Origin: Whalleya microplaca
Lineage: Eukaryota; Ascomycota; Sordariomycetes; Xylariales; Xylariaceae
Length of the DNA: 64,000 nt
Direction: 5' to 3'
Assembly (NCBI GenBank): GCA_022497155.1
Contig: MU385749.1
Span: forward strand, 372,001-436,000
Numbering within the stretch: position 1 is the first letter of the stretch; each line of letters starts with the position of its first letter. The notes beneath the pieces were generated by a model. It was not told where the DNA came from and searched no databases. It saw only the letters and a program-made list of their open reading frames with translations. The position numbers were made by a program, and so were the translations under genes. This document shows, one piece after another, positions 35,314-47,520 of the stretch.

Positions 35314-38300
35314 TTACTCGACTCGAACAATAACGTGCCACCCCAGCGCCCCAGCCTCGCGAATAGCGCAAGCTAGACAACCCCTCCTGCGCCGACTGAT
35401 GACGGCATTCCAGCCCCTCTCGGCACACAGGGCGCGGACGAGAAGCTCGACGTCGGAGCCGAACTGCCTCCTGCGGGTGCCGAGGTGCATTTTGGACTCC
35501 GAATTCGAGAACGGCGGCTCGATGCGCTCGAGCAGACTGCCTGACGACGCGGCGGTGCTGGGGCGACGTTCCAGGTCCGGTGATCCGGGCATCTGCATCT
35601 GAGGGATGTTGACGGGCTCATTATCGATTGATGATGAGAGCGAGGACACGCGGGAAAGAGAGGCCATTCCCGGGGACCGAGGTGGGGAAAACCCTGTTAT
35701 GCAGTCGATGACCAGGACGCGTGAGGGCCTGTTGGGAGCGGAAGAGCCACTGCTTGATCGATTGCTCAAGCTGCCTGTGTTCAATAATTGTTCCAATGTT
35801 GCACTAGGGTTACTAATGAGTTCTGTGAGATGGATAGCAGTATAGGTATAAAATCTGTGGAGTGGATGGCCTGGTGTATGTTAGTAAAACATATTAGATG
35901 AAACGAAGACTAGCCAAATGCTTACCCGTGATATGTGCTGAACTAGAAGGTTTTCCATTGGTATCATGTCCACTCACATCAACCTGTTGAATAGTCGGGC
36001 TAGTCGGAGATTTGAAGTACTTGACATAGCTGGAGGGGACACAAGGATGGGCTGTAACGAAATAGACATCGTTGGAAAGTGCAAAGTTCACATCCTCATC
36101 TTGGCTAATCCCATCATGGGACACAGTAAACGCAACAGAAGCTGGGTATGTGTGTATCTCTGGATCCTTGCTGGCCGTTGAGAACGGGTTCAACTGCTGC
36201 TCTATCGTGGGTGTCGTGTGGACACTATCCACTGGTGCGAAGAGATTCAGAGCCCTCAACTCTATCCGGATATTCGAAGGCGGTGGGTTTGAGTAAGTAT
36301 TCTCGTGGGGAATAATGAAGTCAGCGGGAAGTACATTCGAAGCGTCAGCGTCACCAAGGACATCAGACTCCCGCTCGATGGCAGTTTTCCCCCAGAGTCG
36401 AGCTTTCCTCCCTGTTCTGGAAATATCACCTGAAAATCTTTAGCGACGCAGTTAAGCTAGCAGTAAACTGTCAATCTTACCAGGGAGAGAGTCGACTGTG
36501 ATATTCACCCAGCCATCGCTAAAGCCTTGGGGAACCACGTCACTTGATATCCAACCCATGCACTCGGCGGAGCCTTGGCCAGCGCCTAAGACGCGACCAA
36601 CAATGCAAGCCGTGCTCCAGAAACTTTTCCCGCTATAGACAAGTCCGCCGCACAGATTCGCCACAGGGCCGAGACTCGCCAGAGCGTCCTCGTCAGTTTC
36701 AAGCAAAGTCGACATCAGAAGGTGTGAAAGGACTTCGCCAGGAAAGATGAGCCCAGACATATATGATTTCGATAACCATCCCGAGTCGTGCAGAGCTGCT
36801 TCAACCTTTCGCCTCCTGGAAGGTCGTCTCGAAACATGTGTAGAATCTCTATCACCACCAAAATAAGAAGAGCGCCGTGCATCACTTGTGGGAGGTGGGG
36901 TGTTGATGAGTGTTGCTCCACCTAACGCTGCGGCTTTCTCGGACAGTTTCGCCATTGTAAAGTGTACATCTGGCCAGCGTATTTTTCGCGCGAATTGCAT
37001 TAATCCCAAGACCTGCCTCTCAGCATATTTGCCGTGTATGGCATAGATGTACTCTGACTGAGTATTATGGCGATACTGAGTGTGGTCAGTATGGTAAGCA
37101 CCATGCATATGCTCATGCTTAAGACTCATCCTGCTCGTCAGTGATGTGAGCCAGCTTTTCGGTGTGGTTGGCTCGGATTGAGTGGGGTTGGACTTCGTGA
37201 CTGTGATATTTTCAAGCCATGAACGAGCGAGCATTAATGACCATTTGACGGAGAGATTTGCCTCCTTTTCAAACCTGTGTATTTCAGCTACCTTGAGATT
37301 GCCAACTCCAAACTCGTCTCCTTCCGTGATGAGGTCTAGCCGAAACAGAAGTTCACAAGAGAGCAGAATCTGGAGAAGCAACCAGTACCGTTCTTCGCTC
37401 CGGTCTTGAGCACCCTGTCCTTCATTTATAGACGATTCGTCTGAAATTTCATCGTCTAACGGGAAGCCCCACAGGATTTGTCCTAGGCGAAGTCTCCACT
37501 CAACGCGGGAGAAGTCGATCCAAGCGTTCGAAGCTGCCAGAACCTTGACTAGAGCATGAATCTGTACAGCGAGGCTATAAGGGTCGTTATGATCGATGAC
37601 CCGCGTTGGAGGGTGAAGAACTTTAGTGAACAAGTCGTTATAAAGGTCGTGAGACTTCATCCGAGCTCCATTACGCTCTGACTCATACCTCTCCTCGATT
37701 TTGAGCAGCTGCTCCATGATACTGGCATCGTCCAGATGTCGTAAGCTATCCTTAGAGGTTATGAGCTTTTGACGCTGCTCTACAATAACATGGCCCTTGG
37801 AACCTAGACTATCAAACCCGTATTGCTCCTCTTGCAGGGCATCAGCGACAGACATCTCCAAAGCAGCCTGGTAACCGATGGTGCCCTTCTCCAAGCCCTG
37901 CATGCTGAGCATGTTTGGGCGCTCTTGGCATCTCGAATTGAAGTGAGGCCGTTTCTTAAAGGAGGGGGACATTGGGGTCGTGGGATCCCTGAGGATGATC
38001 CGGGGCACGGCGGTGACACAGCCCCAAGCATCATGTTCGATCTGGGTATGATCCGTCAGGTCTCTGATGCCCAGCTCATCGTTCCAGGGGAAGGCGACGG
38101 AAGGATGCGGGGCTCCGGTGCCGTGGCCTTGAGACCGAGCAAAGAATTGCGGAGCCCCGGAGAACAGTTTCTCGATCTCCGCTTCGCTCAACGCTGCCAT
38201 GATGCGAGTCAACTTTAGCAAGGGTCTGGCGGGCCTGCCATCAACTTTGTCAATTGTGCCGGGTGGCGGCGGAGACGGGAGCGGCTTATTAGAGTTGAGG

Positions 38301-39180
38301 GAAGACCGCGGAGACAACAACAGTGTCTCAGACGCAGACTTAGGCGGCGGAGGATCGGTAGTCTACGAGATGGAACAACAAATGTCAGTGTGCGAGGGTT
38401 AATGGAAGTTGCAGAAGTTAAGAAAAACGATAAACACGTGCAATGAGGCCACAATGCTGGAAGTCAACACCTTGGACTGCCAAGCTGCTTCCCGATGTAT
38501 AATTTGAGTTCGAATCCGACAAAAACAGCTCATGCAGGAACGAGTGGAAATATCAGCTGAGGTCATAAGATTGCCCGGTTTCTCGGGTGTCCTCCTTTCC
38601 CCCGCCTTCCACTGACCATCACTGCTGGATGGAACTGCACTTGCATTACCTAGGCACAGGCTTGCCAGCTGCAGCGGGAAGATCTCAGATGCCCGCCGGG
38701 TGGTGTGCTGTACATAAAACAATCATTAAGCGTGACAATAGTAACACTGACAACAACAAAGACAACAATAACAACACTCATAATGATAGGGACTCTTATT
38801 ATACTGGAAATTCCTACCGGGCTGCTTTTTGGTCCAGACGTCTCGGCACGACGTAGTACCGGTTGTTGTCCTCGTGGGCCCCGTCTTTTTTGCAACCGCT
38901 TCTGCGTTGTCTGTGTATGTGTCCGTCTAGGTGTATGTGTATGTGCTTCGGTAGCCGTCTTTTCTTGTTGTTGGTCTTCTTTCGTTCGGTCTTCTCTGGG
39001 TCGAGATATGAAGTCCCGAATGATAGTACGCGTGGATGAGTGGTGGTGCTGCTGCTCTTGGTGCTCCTCTTGGCCAGCATTACTGTGGTTTGATTGCTCA
39101 TTTTTCGGTGATCCCCCAGCTTCTTTAACTTCGGTAATGAATTCTCGCGCCGAGCGTTTGAGCAACGTGAGTGACGGCAT
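35314..39180 (-). CDS. Large conserved fungal protein of unknown function
   Basis: The main body is firm: exons 36481-38362 (acceptor CGTAG), 35926-36429 and 35314-35870. From an internal ATG at 38200 (MAALSEAEIEKLFSGAPQ) it gives 926 aa. I recognise a widespread Pezizomycotina family without known function. Hallmarks are the PHPSVAFPW block, the HPLHRFYTYTAIHLTELI block and the C-terminal RRRQFGSD...RRRRGCLACAIREAGALGW block. The open frame runs upstream of that ATG to the acceptor, so more 5' exons exist. A likely first exon is 38818-39180 (MPSLTLLKRSAREFITEV, basic and Gln-rich), followed in phase by an exon from 38707 (HTTRRASEIFPLQLASLCL). The junction between 38650 and 38362 is unresolved. 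The span is therefore a best estimate. No TM segment or catalytic motif was identified. Confidence 0.75.
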
Positions 39181-39186
39181 ACTCAT

Positions 39187-42100
39187 CAACCTCTTTCGTC
39201 CGTCTAAGGTGTCGAACGGTATACCACACGAAAAGTACATTGAGGTTCCGTGTCTACTGTCGTGCTTCTTAACGTGCCAGGAATACATAAGGCAACAAGT
39301 GATGAAAGATTAAAACTGAATGTCTAGGCCACGGCTGGAGCCAGAATCAAGACCAGACGTCGAGATTGGGATATAGATGAAGATATCGGCCTCGCGGGGT
39401 GCCAAGCCTCAAAGACCCGAAAGCCTGAGACAGATTAATCATTCATATCTGACTGGTATCCCAAGATGACGGATGGATCCGACGTGCGTGCGAAACCAGA
39501 TCGTGCTAGCAAGGGAGAGTGACAGGCAGGGCACATGATTACTATCTAGAAGAAGATCTTCGCGGTAGGAACTGCCTTTATGACAAGAGCCTGCTTCTAA
39601 CATCGGGAGCCCATGCCAGATTGCAGACCGCCATACGGAGTACTGCGTATAGCAGTAGCCAAGCAGCAGCCTCCCTCAGAATTACGGTAGTCATGCCACA
39701 AAGCGGCAAGCTTACGAAGGAAGAACCAGGTATCTCGATCCATTCATGAACGAATTTTAATTCGTAGGTTCCTGCACCCATGGCAGCCTGTCATGGATGG
39801 AAAAAATACGTACATAGAATGTATGTAATCATTTCGAAGCCAACTGGACGGCTGCGTCTGGATCTTCGACAGGCATATAACCTTGCATTGTTTCGAATAT
39901 CATCCACTAGCCACTGGTTGGGGAAGGTGAGTGGACCGGGCTTAGAATGGGATTTCCTCTTACGGATCCGAAAGCCTGAGTTTTGCCGTCCACGACTTCG
40001 GCCTCAACACTATCGTCACTCTTGATTATGGTGTTTGGGTGTGCCTGTCGGCCTGATCATATCACACCGCGCCAAATTACTGGAGCTTTTACAATAGGAA
40101 ACGACAATAGTGTTAGGTGACACAGAAACCCACGACGCGTTTTTTCCTTCAAAGGCGTTCCCGTTTCATGCCTACGTGTCTTGTCTGGACGTAGGAACGA
40201 TAGTTCCGCTACTGCGAAGGTATTTCCGAAGACCCGATGTTGGGTCTTTTCCCAAGCTTCCCGCTTTCCCCGTTGCGGCTCAAGCCTAGTGTCCGAGTGG
40301 ACATCACCAACATGCTGCATATGTAGTAAGAAATATCTTCTATACATTATTAGCAAAAATTCTCGCATCAACTCCATAAGTTATGTGAGGTATATACGAA
40401 CTGGCAGGGCCAAGTTGAACTCTAACGCCAACATCAAGCTTCCCCAGAGCTCCGGAATTATTCATACAAGTTATTTACCGGGGAATTTCATAGATGACTA
40501 AACCTAACGTTAACTAGTCATTTCTCATCTGAGCAGATCTCCATCTGCGTGTCTCAAGGTTGCTGCTCACGTGCTCAACGGTACGAATATTCCGAGTGTC
40601 CCATCACACTGCAGACTTTGAGCTGAAGTTGGTGATTTACGTGCTCATGCGGGGCGGGCTGAAGGCTGAACTGCCGCGAAGAACCCCTTGCAGTCCGCTG
40701 AAACGACCGGGCTTTAAAAAGAACATCCCACATCCATGTTCACCCATGTTCATTCACACAACTCCACACTCCACGAGTTCCGCCTTTGGGTCTAATCTGT
40801 TTACACATGCGAAACGCCTTTGCCGTCAAATTGTCTGCTATTATAATGACAATACGTAGACGAAGACCTGGAATGGGCAGATAACTTCATCTAATAAGTC
40901 CCATGTTCGGTCGTGGTTAGGGAAGGAACATTTCATGTCTGATATATCAGATCCAGGTATACCATCCTGTTCATCCTATTATTAGGTATGTCAGGCATGT
41001 ATTGTCATTTGGCAGCAGTGCAGCGTTCCAGACGCTACTGCAATTTGGTATCATGATAATCTGAATGGTGTACCCAGCGACGATCACAGATCCATCCTCT
41101 TGACGTACTGCCTAATCTGAAACAACTGTCGTTAGTATAGAACTGTCATCTGAGTCAGTTTTTCCGATAGAAAGGCTACTATACCAACGAACTGCTGCTA
41201 CGGAATATCAAATAGCAAAGGACCCTATTGCCATATGCATACACGTATCCGCCTTCTAGTTGCTAGCCGCCGTGCAGTCTCGAGCTAATTTAGAGAAGAA
41301 TCCGTGTCAAATTCCTTTAATTGCAGACCATGTCAACAACCTGGTTCAAAATCTTCTAGAAAAGATTAGTAGGGCTCTAGCTCCTTTGCTTGAATCGTTC
41401 GATGCATCTTTCCCACAGATTGGTCCCGCTACTACTGCAACAAAAGGTGCTAGATTCCGTGCAAAGACCCTCAAATATCGGCAATACTCAACGGCCCGTG
41501 TGATCATGTACGTACACGACTCTTAAAATGCCGTCTGCCGCCAGGATCAGCGTATTGCGGTTAGCAGTCTCCGCGAGTGAGGCTATGCTAGACCGATATT
41601 GTAGGAACGGGACGCGATCCTAAGCTTCGAGTTTTGTTTCAGCGAGTTCCGTTTCAGAGACACTTATAGAGCAAATAATTGTTTCCCCTTGCTGTCAGAC
41701 TAAGTGGACTCTTCTTTTGTTTCTAAAGTATAATCCGTAACGGGTTACCTCGCGACCTTCGACTCTGCGCTATTTTATCAACACCTCTATTTGTAGTTTA
41801 GTCAACAACTAGATTACATAATTCTTATATCGGATTTCTCTACCGATATGATGTGCGCATGTATCAGAAGAGACCCGTTGTCACGTCCAAAGTCACGTCC
41901 ACAGAACACGTCAGACGTCACTGCAGTCCTCAACCCCATATCGCGCTGTCATCACAGGCAACTTCACGCGTGAGGCCTCTCTCCAACCCTCATCACAGTA
42001 GCATTCCAAACCTGTACCCCGTACTGCCCAAACAGACGTCCGCGCGGCACTCTCGCCCAGCCCTGCCCAGCGACGAGGCCCACATTGGTGGGAGCATCCC

Positions 42101-45081
42101 ATAGCGGACGCGGGTCGGCTTCACCATCCGACAAAACACCACCCTCTACCTGATCGGCGTCGGAACACCGCCGAGCAGCCGAGTCTTGTCGCCTTCCGAG
42201 ATCAGCGGCGAGTCGTGATCCAAGCCCGGCGGTGCCAGGACCCCCCGCCGCTATGACCTCGGGACATCCCGGTGCCTCCTGCAGCAGCCGCCGCATCCAC
42301 ACCGGCATCTAGGTTAGGCTAGCCTGACGACGGGGATGCGGACGCTGAGGCGCTCTGCCCATATGGTGTCTCAAGCTGTTTGCTGTCGCTATACTCTCCT
42401 AGGCTTCTGGTGTCAGGGCTCTGTAGTCGACGCGTCCGAAATCACGGTTGTGCCGGCAAAGTAGAGAAAAAGCCGTAGTGTTGCCGGTGAGTTTGGCGCT
42501 TGCACCGCGGGAAGGCCAATAAACCCAACAATGCCACCATTCTTGAATGTGAATGAGTTTTATGTTTCCTTACTCACCCATTGACAATGAAGTCATCTGG
42601 AGATGCACGAAAGTATTGAACTCACTTTGTTCCCTTCGTGCAGTGTGGGGCTGGCTAATATGATAGCATATATACTGTATTAAGTATGATTTGAAATGCA
42701 TTTCTCTCTTAATGGCAGCTTTCATGTCTCTCTCTCTCTCTCTCACTCTCAAGGTGAAGCTATTGAACTCGGATGCTTGTGTGTACCGTCCATATGACCA
42801 TGCTACCATATGTCTCTGAGATACTTTCCACATGGTGACAGGTATACGCGCGAAAGACCATCTGATGTCGCTTACTGCAAATAGTCACCTGAGACGAGAC
42901 ACATTAGAGCGTCATCTCAACATTCTTGGGATGAGGCCTCAAGAGGATATGTCGAGGCTGATGTGTTTCAGCTGACATAGCCGCGCCTGTTCGTCAAGAC
43001 ACATCGTGCTTTTAGAGCAGGCCAGTTGTGCATGCCAGTTTCCAACACGCAGGATCACATACCTAGATAGAATTATCGACTTCGAGTGAGTTTTGGTTGG
43101 ACTTATACTATGCCGGCTCTGTTGGCTCATGGTTTGATGTAACGGGCCTCTTGAAGCACTTCGTGTTGTCATATCCAGTGACAGTGGCGGGAGAAGTCTC
43201 CTTTGGCGGCACGGCGCAGGTTTCCTTGCCGATGCTAGAGGATCCGCCTAGGTTTCGGGTCTTGAGGAGCTGTTCTCTAATGGGCTTGGATGGTCCTGTC
43301 GGGTATTCGGCGAGCTGTACTATATGAAGGTATACTTTTCAAGTGATTCATCTAGTCTCACACCAAAAACGGATACTCCATATTATTCACCGGCAGGTAG
43401 ATTATAGCTCAAAGCCATGATTCTTGCTCATCTAATTATTAAGATCACCTTCATGCGCAGCAGGAATCGTATATCTTCCTAGTAGGATATTAGCTGAGGC
43501 TGAGGGACACTTATGGATGTCCGTAATCTCATTTCTGTCTAATTATCAGGCCATGATGGTGCTGACAGATATCAACACTCGGTACCCCTATTCCACTCTT
43601 TGAAACTCTTATCTCTTTCCCTTCGCTTCTGCAAGATATAATCTCACTAGACTCCTCAGTAACACAGGCCTCAGCAGCACACAGCTTCTCTACATCTGTA
43701 CATGGGCTACACACCCTCCACTCCAAGTACAAGGCCACATATGATGAAGAACCTCATCACCTTGCAACCACGCGAGAATCTATGGTAAGCCGGGTGTATG
43801 CGAGGCAGCAAGCGTAGGAGAGTACGAACAGAAAATTATTGCAATTGATACCACATCGTAAAGAAATACCTAAATCTTATCCTTTCTTCGGGGCGAGGCT
43901 AATAGCGAAATAGGAATGGCACTATTGACTTGGAAGGGGGGCTATCACCATCGGGTTTGTCAAAGCAGCCACAGCAGTGGATTTATTGTATGGGGCTCCA
44001 TCGAGCAAGGTTATTTCGGGACAATATGTTGAGCCTAGAGTATTGCTTAGTGAGAGTCTGGCCTTGTTCTCAAGCTGAACATTAGCAGCTTCTGAATTTA
44101 TTGGTGGAAGAATATGTTCACCAAATACGGAGCTGGTTCAGGAAAGAGGTTGTGCTAAAGTTATATAAATGATAGTCCCTGCTCATATGACTCTTCAGTA
44201 ACGATCAGCCCCTCTGGTTCTCTAATAAGGCTGGTGTTGACACCGTGAAAGAGACGCAGCAATCCATGGAGTTCAGGGGCTATTCATAGAAACCAAATCT
44301 TTTATTTAAATTTAGGAGCCATATACTAGCTAACTTTAATACTATATTTATCCGTGTCGTAACTAGGCTCAGGCTTGAATGTAAGCCTTCTATCTGCATC
44401 CTACACATATCCTGTATTCTTAAGCTTGGTAGTAGCTGCATTCCTGATGTATATAAAAGGGGCTATGTGGATAGATTAGATCCTAGTTTCAAGCTGCAAG
44501 TATCATCTTCCATATAGCAAATATCTTTGAGACTTAGACGTAGAGCCTGTGAAAGGAGTAATGTCACTCATGGGAAGCCTAGAGTAACTTATTGTCTTCA
44601 TGTACCTAAGATTGAAGGCTTCCAAATAGTCCTTGAACTATCTTATATCAAGTTCTTTACCAAGAGCGTGTAACTTTGTATGTAATAGCTGCCGAGACCC
44701 TCACCAGATGTCTCCGCTTTTGTTCTTACAAGTTCACACTGCAAGTTCACCCTTAAGTCGACACTGTCGACTCGACAACCAGGTTGAACCAGCTGACACA
44801 ACACAAATCGTCAACATGGTTGTCGACATGCCCATGGTAGGGTACTGCCCTAGATTCACAAATAAATATTTATTCATTCCAAGATCTCTCGAGTTCCTCT
44901 TCTAAAAACACCACCTCCCAAGCAACCCACATCCATATCTTCCCCATACTATACAACAACCCTCAACAAGGGTACACATTTCGGTTGAGGTTCAAGAGAC
45001 CAGAACCCAGTGATCTACTTCAAGAAGAACTCTCCCGTGCACCATACTATTCATCTCTGACCTCATCACAATCTTGTCATC
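39187..45081. other. Gene-poor AT-rich region with one GC-rich island
   Basis: About 5.9 kb without a supported gene. Most is AT-rich and stop-dense. A CT dinucleotide tract lies near 42725-42755. A GC-rich island at about 41880-42360 contains decayed coding-like sequence and is listed separately. The last ~250 bases are the probable promoter and leader of the ORF at 45082. Confidence 0.5.
41964..42308 (-). pseudogene. GC-rich decayed gene fragment
   Basis: Within AT-rich DNA this segment is conspicuously GC-rich and holds a 114-codon minus-strand frame. A neighbouring frame also contains coding-like pieces (GDKTRLLGGVPTPIR, RVRYGMLPPMWASSLG). The coding-like signal switches frames and no splice structure rescues it, which suggests a frameshifted gene fragment or a transferred piece. 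I do not recognise the family. It might alternatively be a small lineage-specific gene. Confidence 0.3.
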
Positions 45082-45855
45082 ATGGACTTGCAACGATGGT
45101 TCGAAACCACCCTTAATAAAGACGGCTACATCGACGAGCCGGCCCGCGCCGCGGCTCCGCGTCCCTTCTCACTCCCTATCACCCAATCCAAGGTCTACAA
45201 CAATGATGTAGTCGAGTTCCTTGCGACCGACGTCGAGCAGGTCATCGAAGCCACGCTCCGCAACGAGGGCATCGCGGAGTTTCAGATCCTCCCGGTGCGC
45301 ACCCGGCCCGCGCGCCAGCCCGCCAGCGGCCTGGGCGTCCGCGGCGCGGGACACGGCTCTATGCTGACGATCCTGATCCTCCTGAAGGCCGCCACCAACG
45401 TGCGCCCGTGCCGCGACCACCCCAGCACCTGGCTGTGGGTGGCGGACGTCGCGCGCCGCGAACTGATCCGGCTCGAACTAAGCCAGTTCAACGTCGAGGT
45501 GCGCGCCGATGACGCCGGCATCAACCAGAGCGCGTACATAATCCGCGGCCCGGCGGACCCGGATCGCACCATCTTGTCCACCGAGAAGCTCGGCGAGAAG
45601 ATCGATGCTCTCCTCCTCCGCAGAACTGACGACGTCTGGGAGCACTATGACAGCTTCGATATCAGCATGGTGAACTACCGCTACAAGCCGGACGATGACC
45701 CATTCAAGGCTATTGTGTTCAGATTCGGGCCTGAGTTGGCCGAGTGGCGCTGGTGGCCGCTCGAGATCGAGCTCCGCAAGATGCTGGATGAGAGAGGCTT
45801 CAAGAAGCTCCCTATTGTGGTCAAGCGGTGCCTGCTTACTTCAGATATACTGTAA
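45082..45855 (+). CDS. Hypothetical protein, single exon, 257 aa
   Basis: A single open frame of 257 codons starts at an ATG preceded by atcttgtcatc and has GC-rich third positions, unlike the AT-rich flanks; this supports real coding. I do not recognise the family. Two blocks look alike: hydrophobic strand, Trp-containing linker, amphipathic helix, strand (STWLWVADVARRELIRLEL...FNVEVRA, and EWRWWPLEIELRKMLDERG...LPIVVKR). They may be a duplicated alpha/beta module. No signal peptide or TM segment is evident. The last codons before the TAA look less coding than a neighbouring frame, which reads LQIYCKCGSDYLSPEDESS to its own stop at 45898. The C-terminus may therefore be altered by a frameshift or a missed intron. 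Confidence 0.6.
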   Translation: MDLQRWFETTLNKDGYIDEPARAAAPRPFSLPITQSKVYNNDVVEFLATDVEQVIEATLRNEGIAEFQILPVRTRPARQPASGLGVRGAGHGSMLTILILLKAATNVRPCRDHPSTWLWVADVARRELIRLELSQFNVEVRADDAGINQSAYIIRGPADPDRTILSTEKLGEKIDALLLRRTDDVWEHYDSFDISMVNYRYKPDDDPFKAIVFRFGPELAEWRWWPLEIELRKMLDERGFKKLPIVVKRCLLTSDIL

Positions 45856-45898
45856 ATGCGGCTCCGACTACCTGAGCCCCGAGGACGAATCCAGCTAA

Positions 45899-47520
45899 TA
45901 AAGAGTCTCCTGGTATAACAACATCTGGGGTTCGGTTTGATGGTGTCACCAACGGCACTACTGGTATTGCCTTTGGTTGCTGGTGTACCTCGACCTGTAA
46001 GTCATAATCTCCTTAGTCTATGATATGCGTATAGATGACTGACTACCGGAAAAGCTTACCCAGCGGCACCTAGCTGCCTGCCACCTCTCTCCACATGGTC
46101 CTCGTTGTTATGGACCCTACATTTCGCTCTCCTGAATAAGATGCTTAGCCCCGCCTAGGAATTTTCGATGGGCAAGATTGATGATGGGGACAACGTGACG
46201 AAGAATGGAGGTCCTCGTGGCGGAAATTCCTTACAGCCAAGCTTGATTCAGAAGGACATGGTAAATAATTAGAGAGAAACAATAAATGCGTTGCCTTAAG
46301 CATCTAAGATGCGTGTCCTATGTGATTTCGTCGTGATCATTCTAAGGGATGACTTTAAACAAGTCTTATGTTGTTCCACGGCTTGCGAACTAACACTGCT
46401 CATCCTGCTCATCCTAGCACGAAAAGTCTAAACAAACTATAACTTGCCGTACTTCTAACATGGCTCCTTCACAATGCCATGTTATCATAGAGCAGCTTTG
46501 TACTTCCAGAACCGGCGATGTCTCGAAAAACTCTTCAGTGATCAGCCAGTATATGGCGGGTTTGCCTGTCACCTGAAAGCCAGAATAGTACACTCACGTT
46601 TACGTACCAACACTGTTCTATTGTATCGAACAACACGTCCAAGGGAAGCATTAATGGTATCCTATATGCCTCAGCCTCCAACAAAGACCCGAGCCACCTG
46701 TCGCAACGAGTTTGCTGGATGGATTACGAACTGATACTCCCTGAAGCTTCGCACCGCCATTGGGGCAGAGAGGTGGATGTCAGATTAGACAATAGCCAGA
46801 CTTGTTGCCATTTTAGAACCCGACTTCCAAGCTTTCTAGAATGCTAGACTCATTTCCCCGGGCCGTCCAAGGAAATAGTTGAAAGAAGACAATGAAAATT
46901 CCACTGACTATTACATGTTAGCGGCGCTAGTCAGAGGAAATCAAAGAGAGAATTCGAAGGAAGATAGCACAGTGCTTCAAAAGAGGTATTTTATACATAC
47001 TAGATGAGGTTTTGCAACAAAAAAATCCTCGTGTGTTGGCTGAGACACACGAGTGGGATTCAGGGAGGCCGCAAGTGCCCTCGAAGTCGTAGTAATCCCA
47101 GAGGATTTGGGACCTGCTGGTGAAGACGTCTAGTGGCGATGGCAGCAGGCACAATCGTCATGAAGCGACCGCCTCATAAGTAAACAACTTATATCTGTCG
47201 TAATTAAGCTCACTTCGAGAATCTGAAGCCTAAACTCGTACTCTAACAGGTTCATTTAGTCACAAAGTAGGAGATTCCGCGTTGTAGCGGCAAGTCGTTC
47301 GTTCAGTTGCTTTTAAGCCGAGTCCTTGTCTCAGCCAAAGCATTGCGAACGTTGCCGAGTTCGATTCCGCAGGAATTTTCGTAGTTGTAATTCATCCATT
47401 CATGAATTTCGATCTCGTGTAAAACCCACTTCTCTTGGCGGTTTTGTTCATCGATGTCGAACCTAGATGTTTGCTGCCAATGGAACCTTTGTAGCGTAAT
47501 TCATATTGATTCCAGATGCA
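45899..47520. other. Intergenic, no supported gene
   Basis: About 1.6 kb between the orphan ORF and the 3' end of the F-box-like gene. Just downstream of the ORF a short open stretch (45915-46000) carries VTNGTTGIAFGCWC in one frame, possibly another remnant of the same locus. The rest is AT-rich with nothing recognised. Confidence 0.5.

Noticed and set aside
38500..38525. Possible tRNA (gagttcgaatcc resembles a B box)
   Set aside because: No complementary acceptor stem upstream; the site lies inside the 5' region of the minus-strand gene.
38705..39313. 202-codon plus-strand open frame with hydrophobic stretches
   Set aside because: It is antisense to the proposed first exon of the minus-strand gene; its Cys/Val-rich runs come from complementing Gln/Thr/His-rich codons.
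47300..47385. Possible tRNA (gagttcgattccgc resembles a B box)
   Set aside because: The T-arm stem does not pair and no acceptor stem or A box is found at the right distance.
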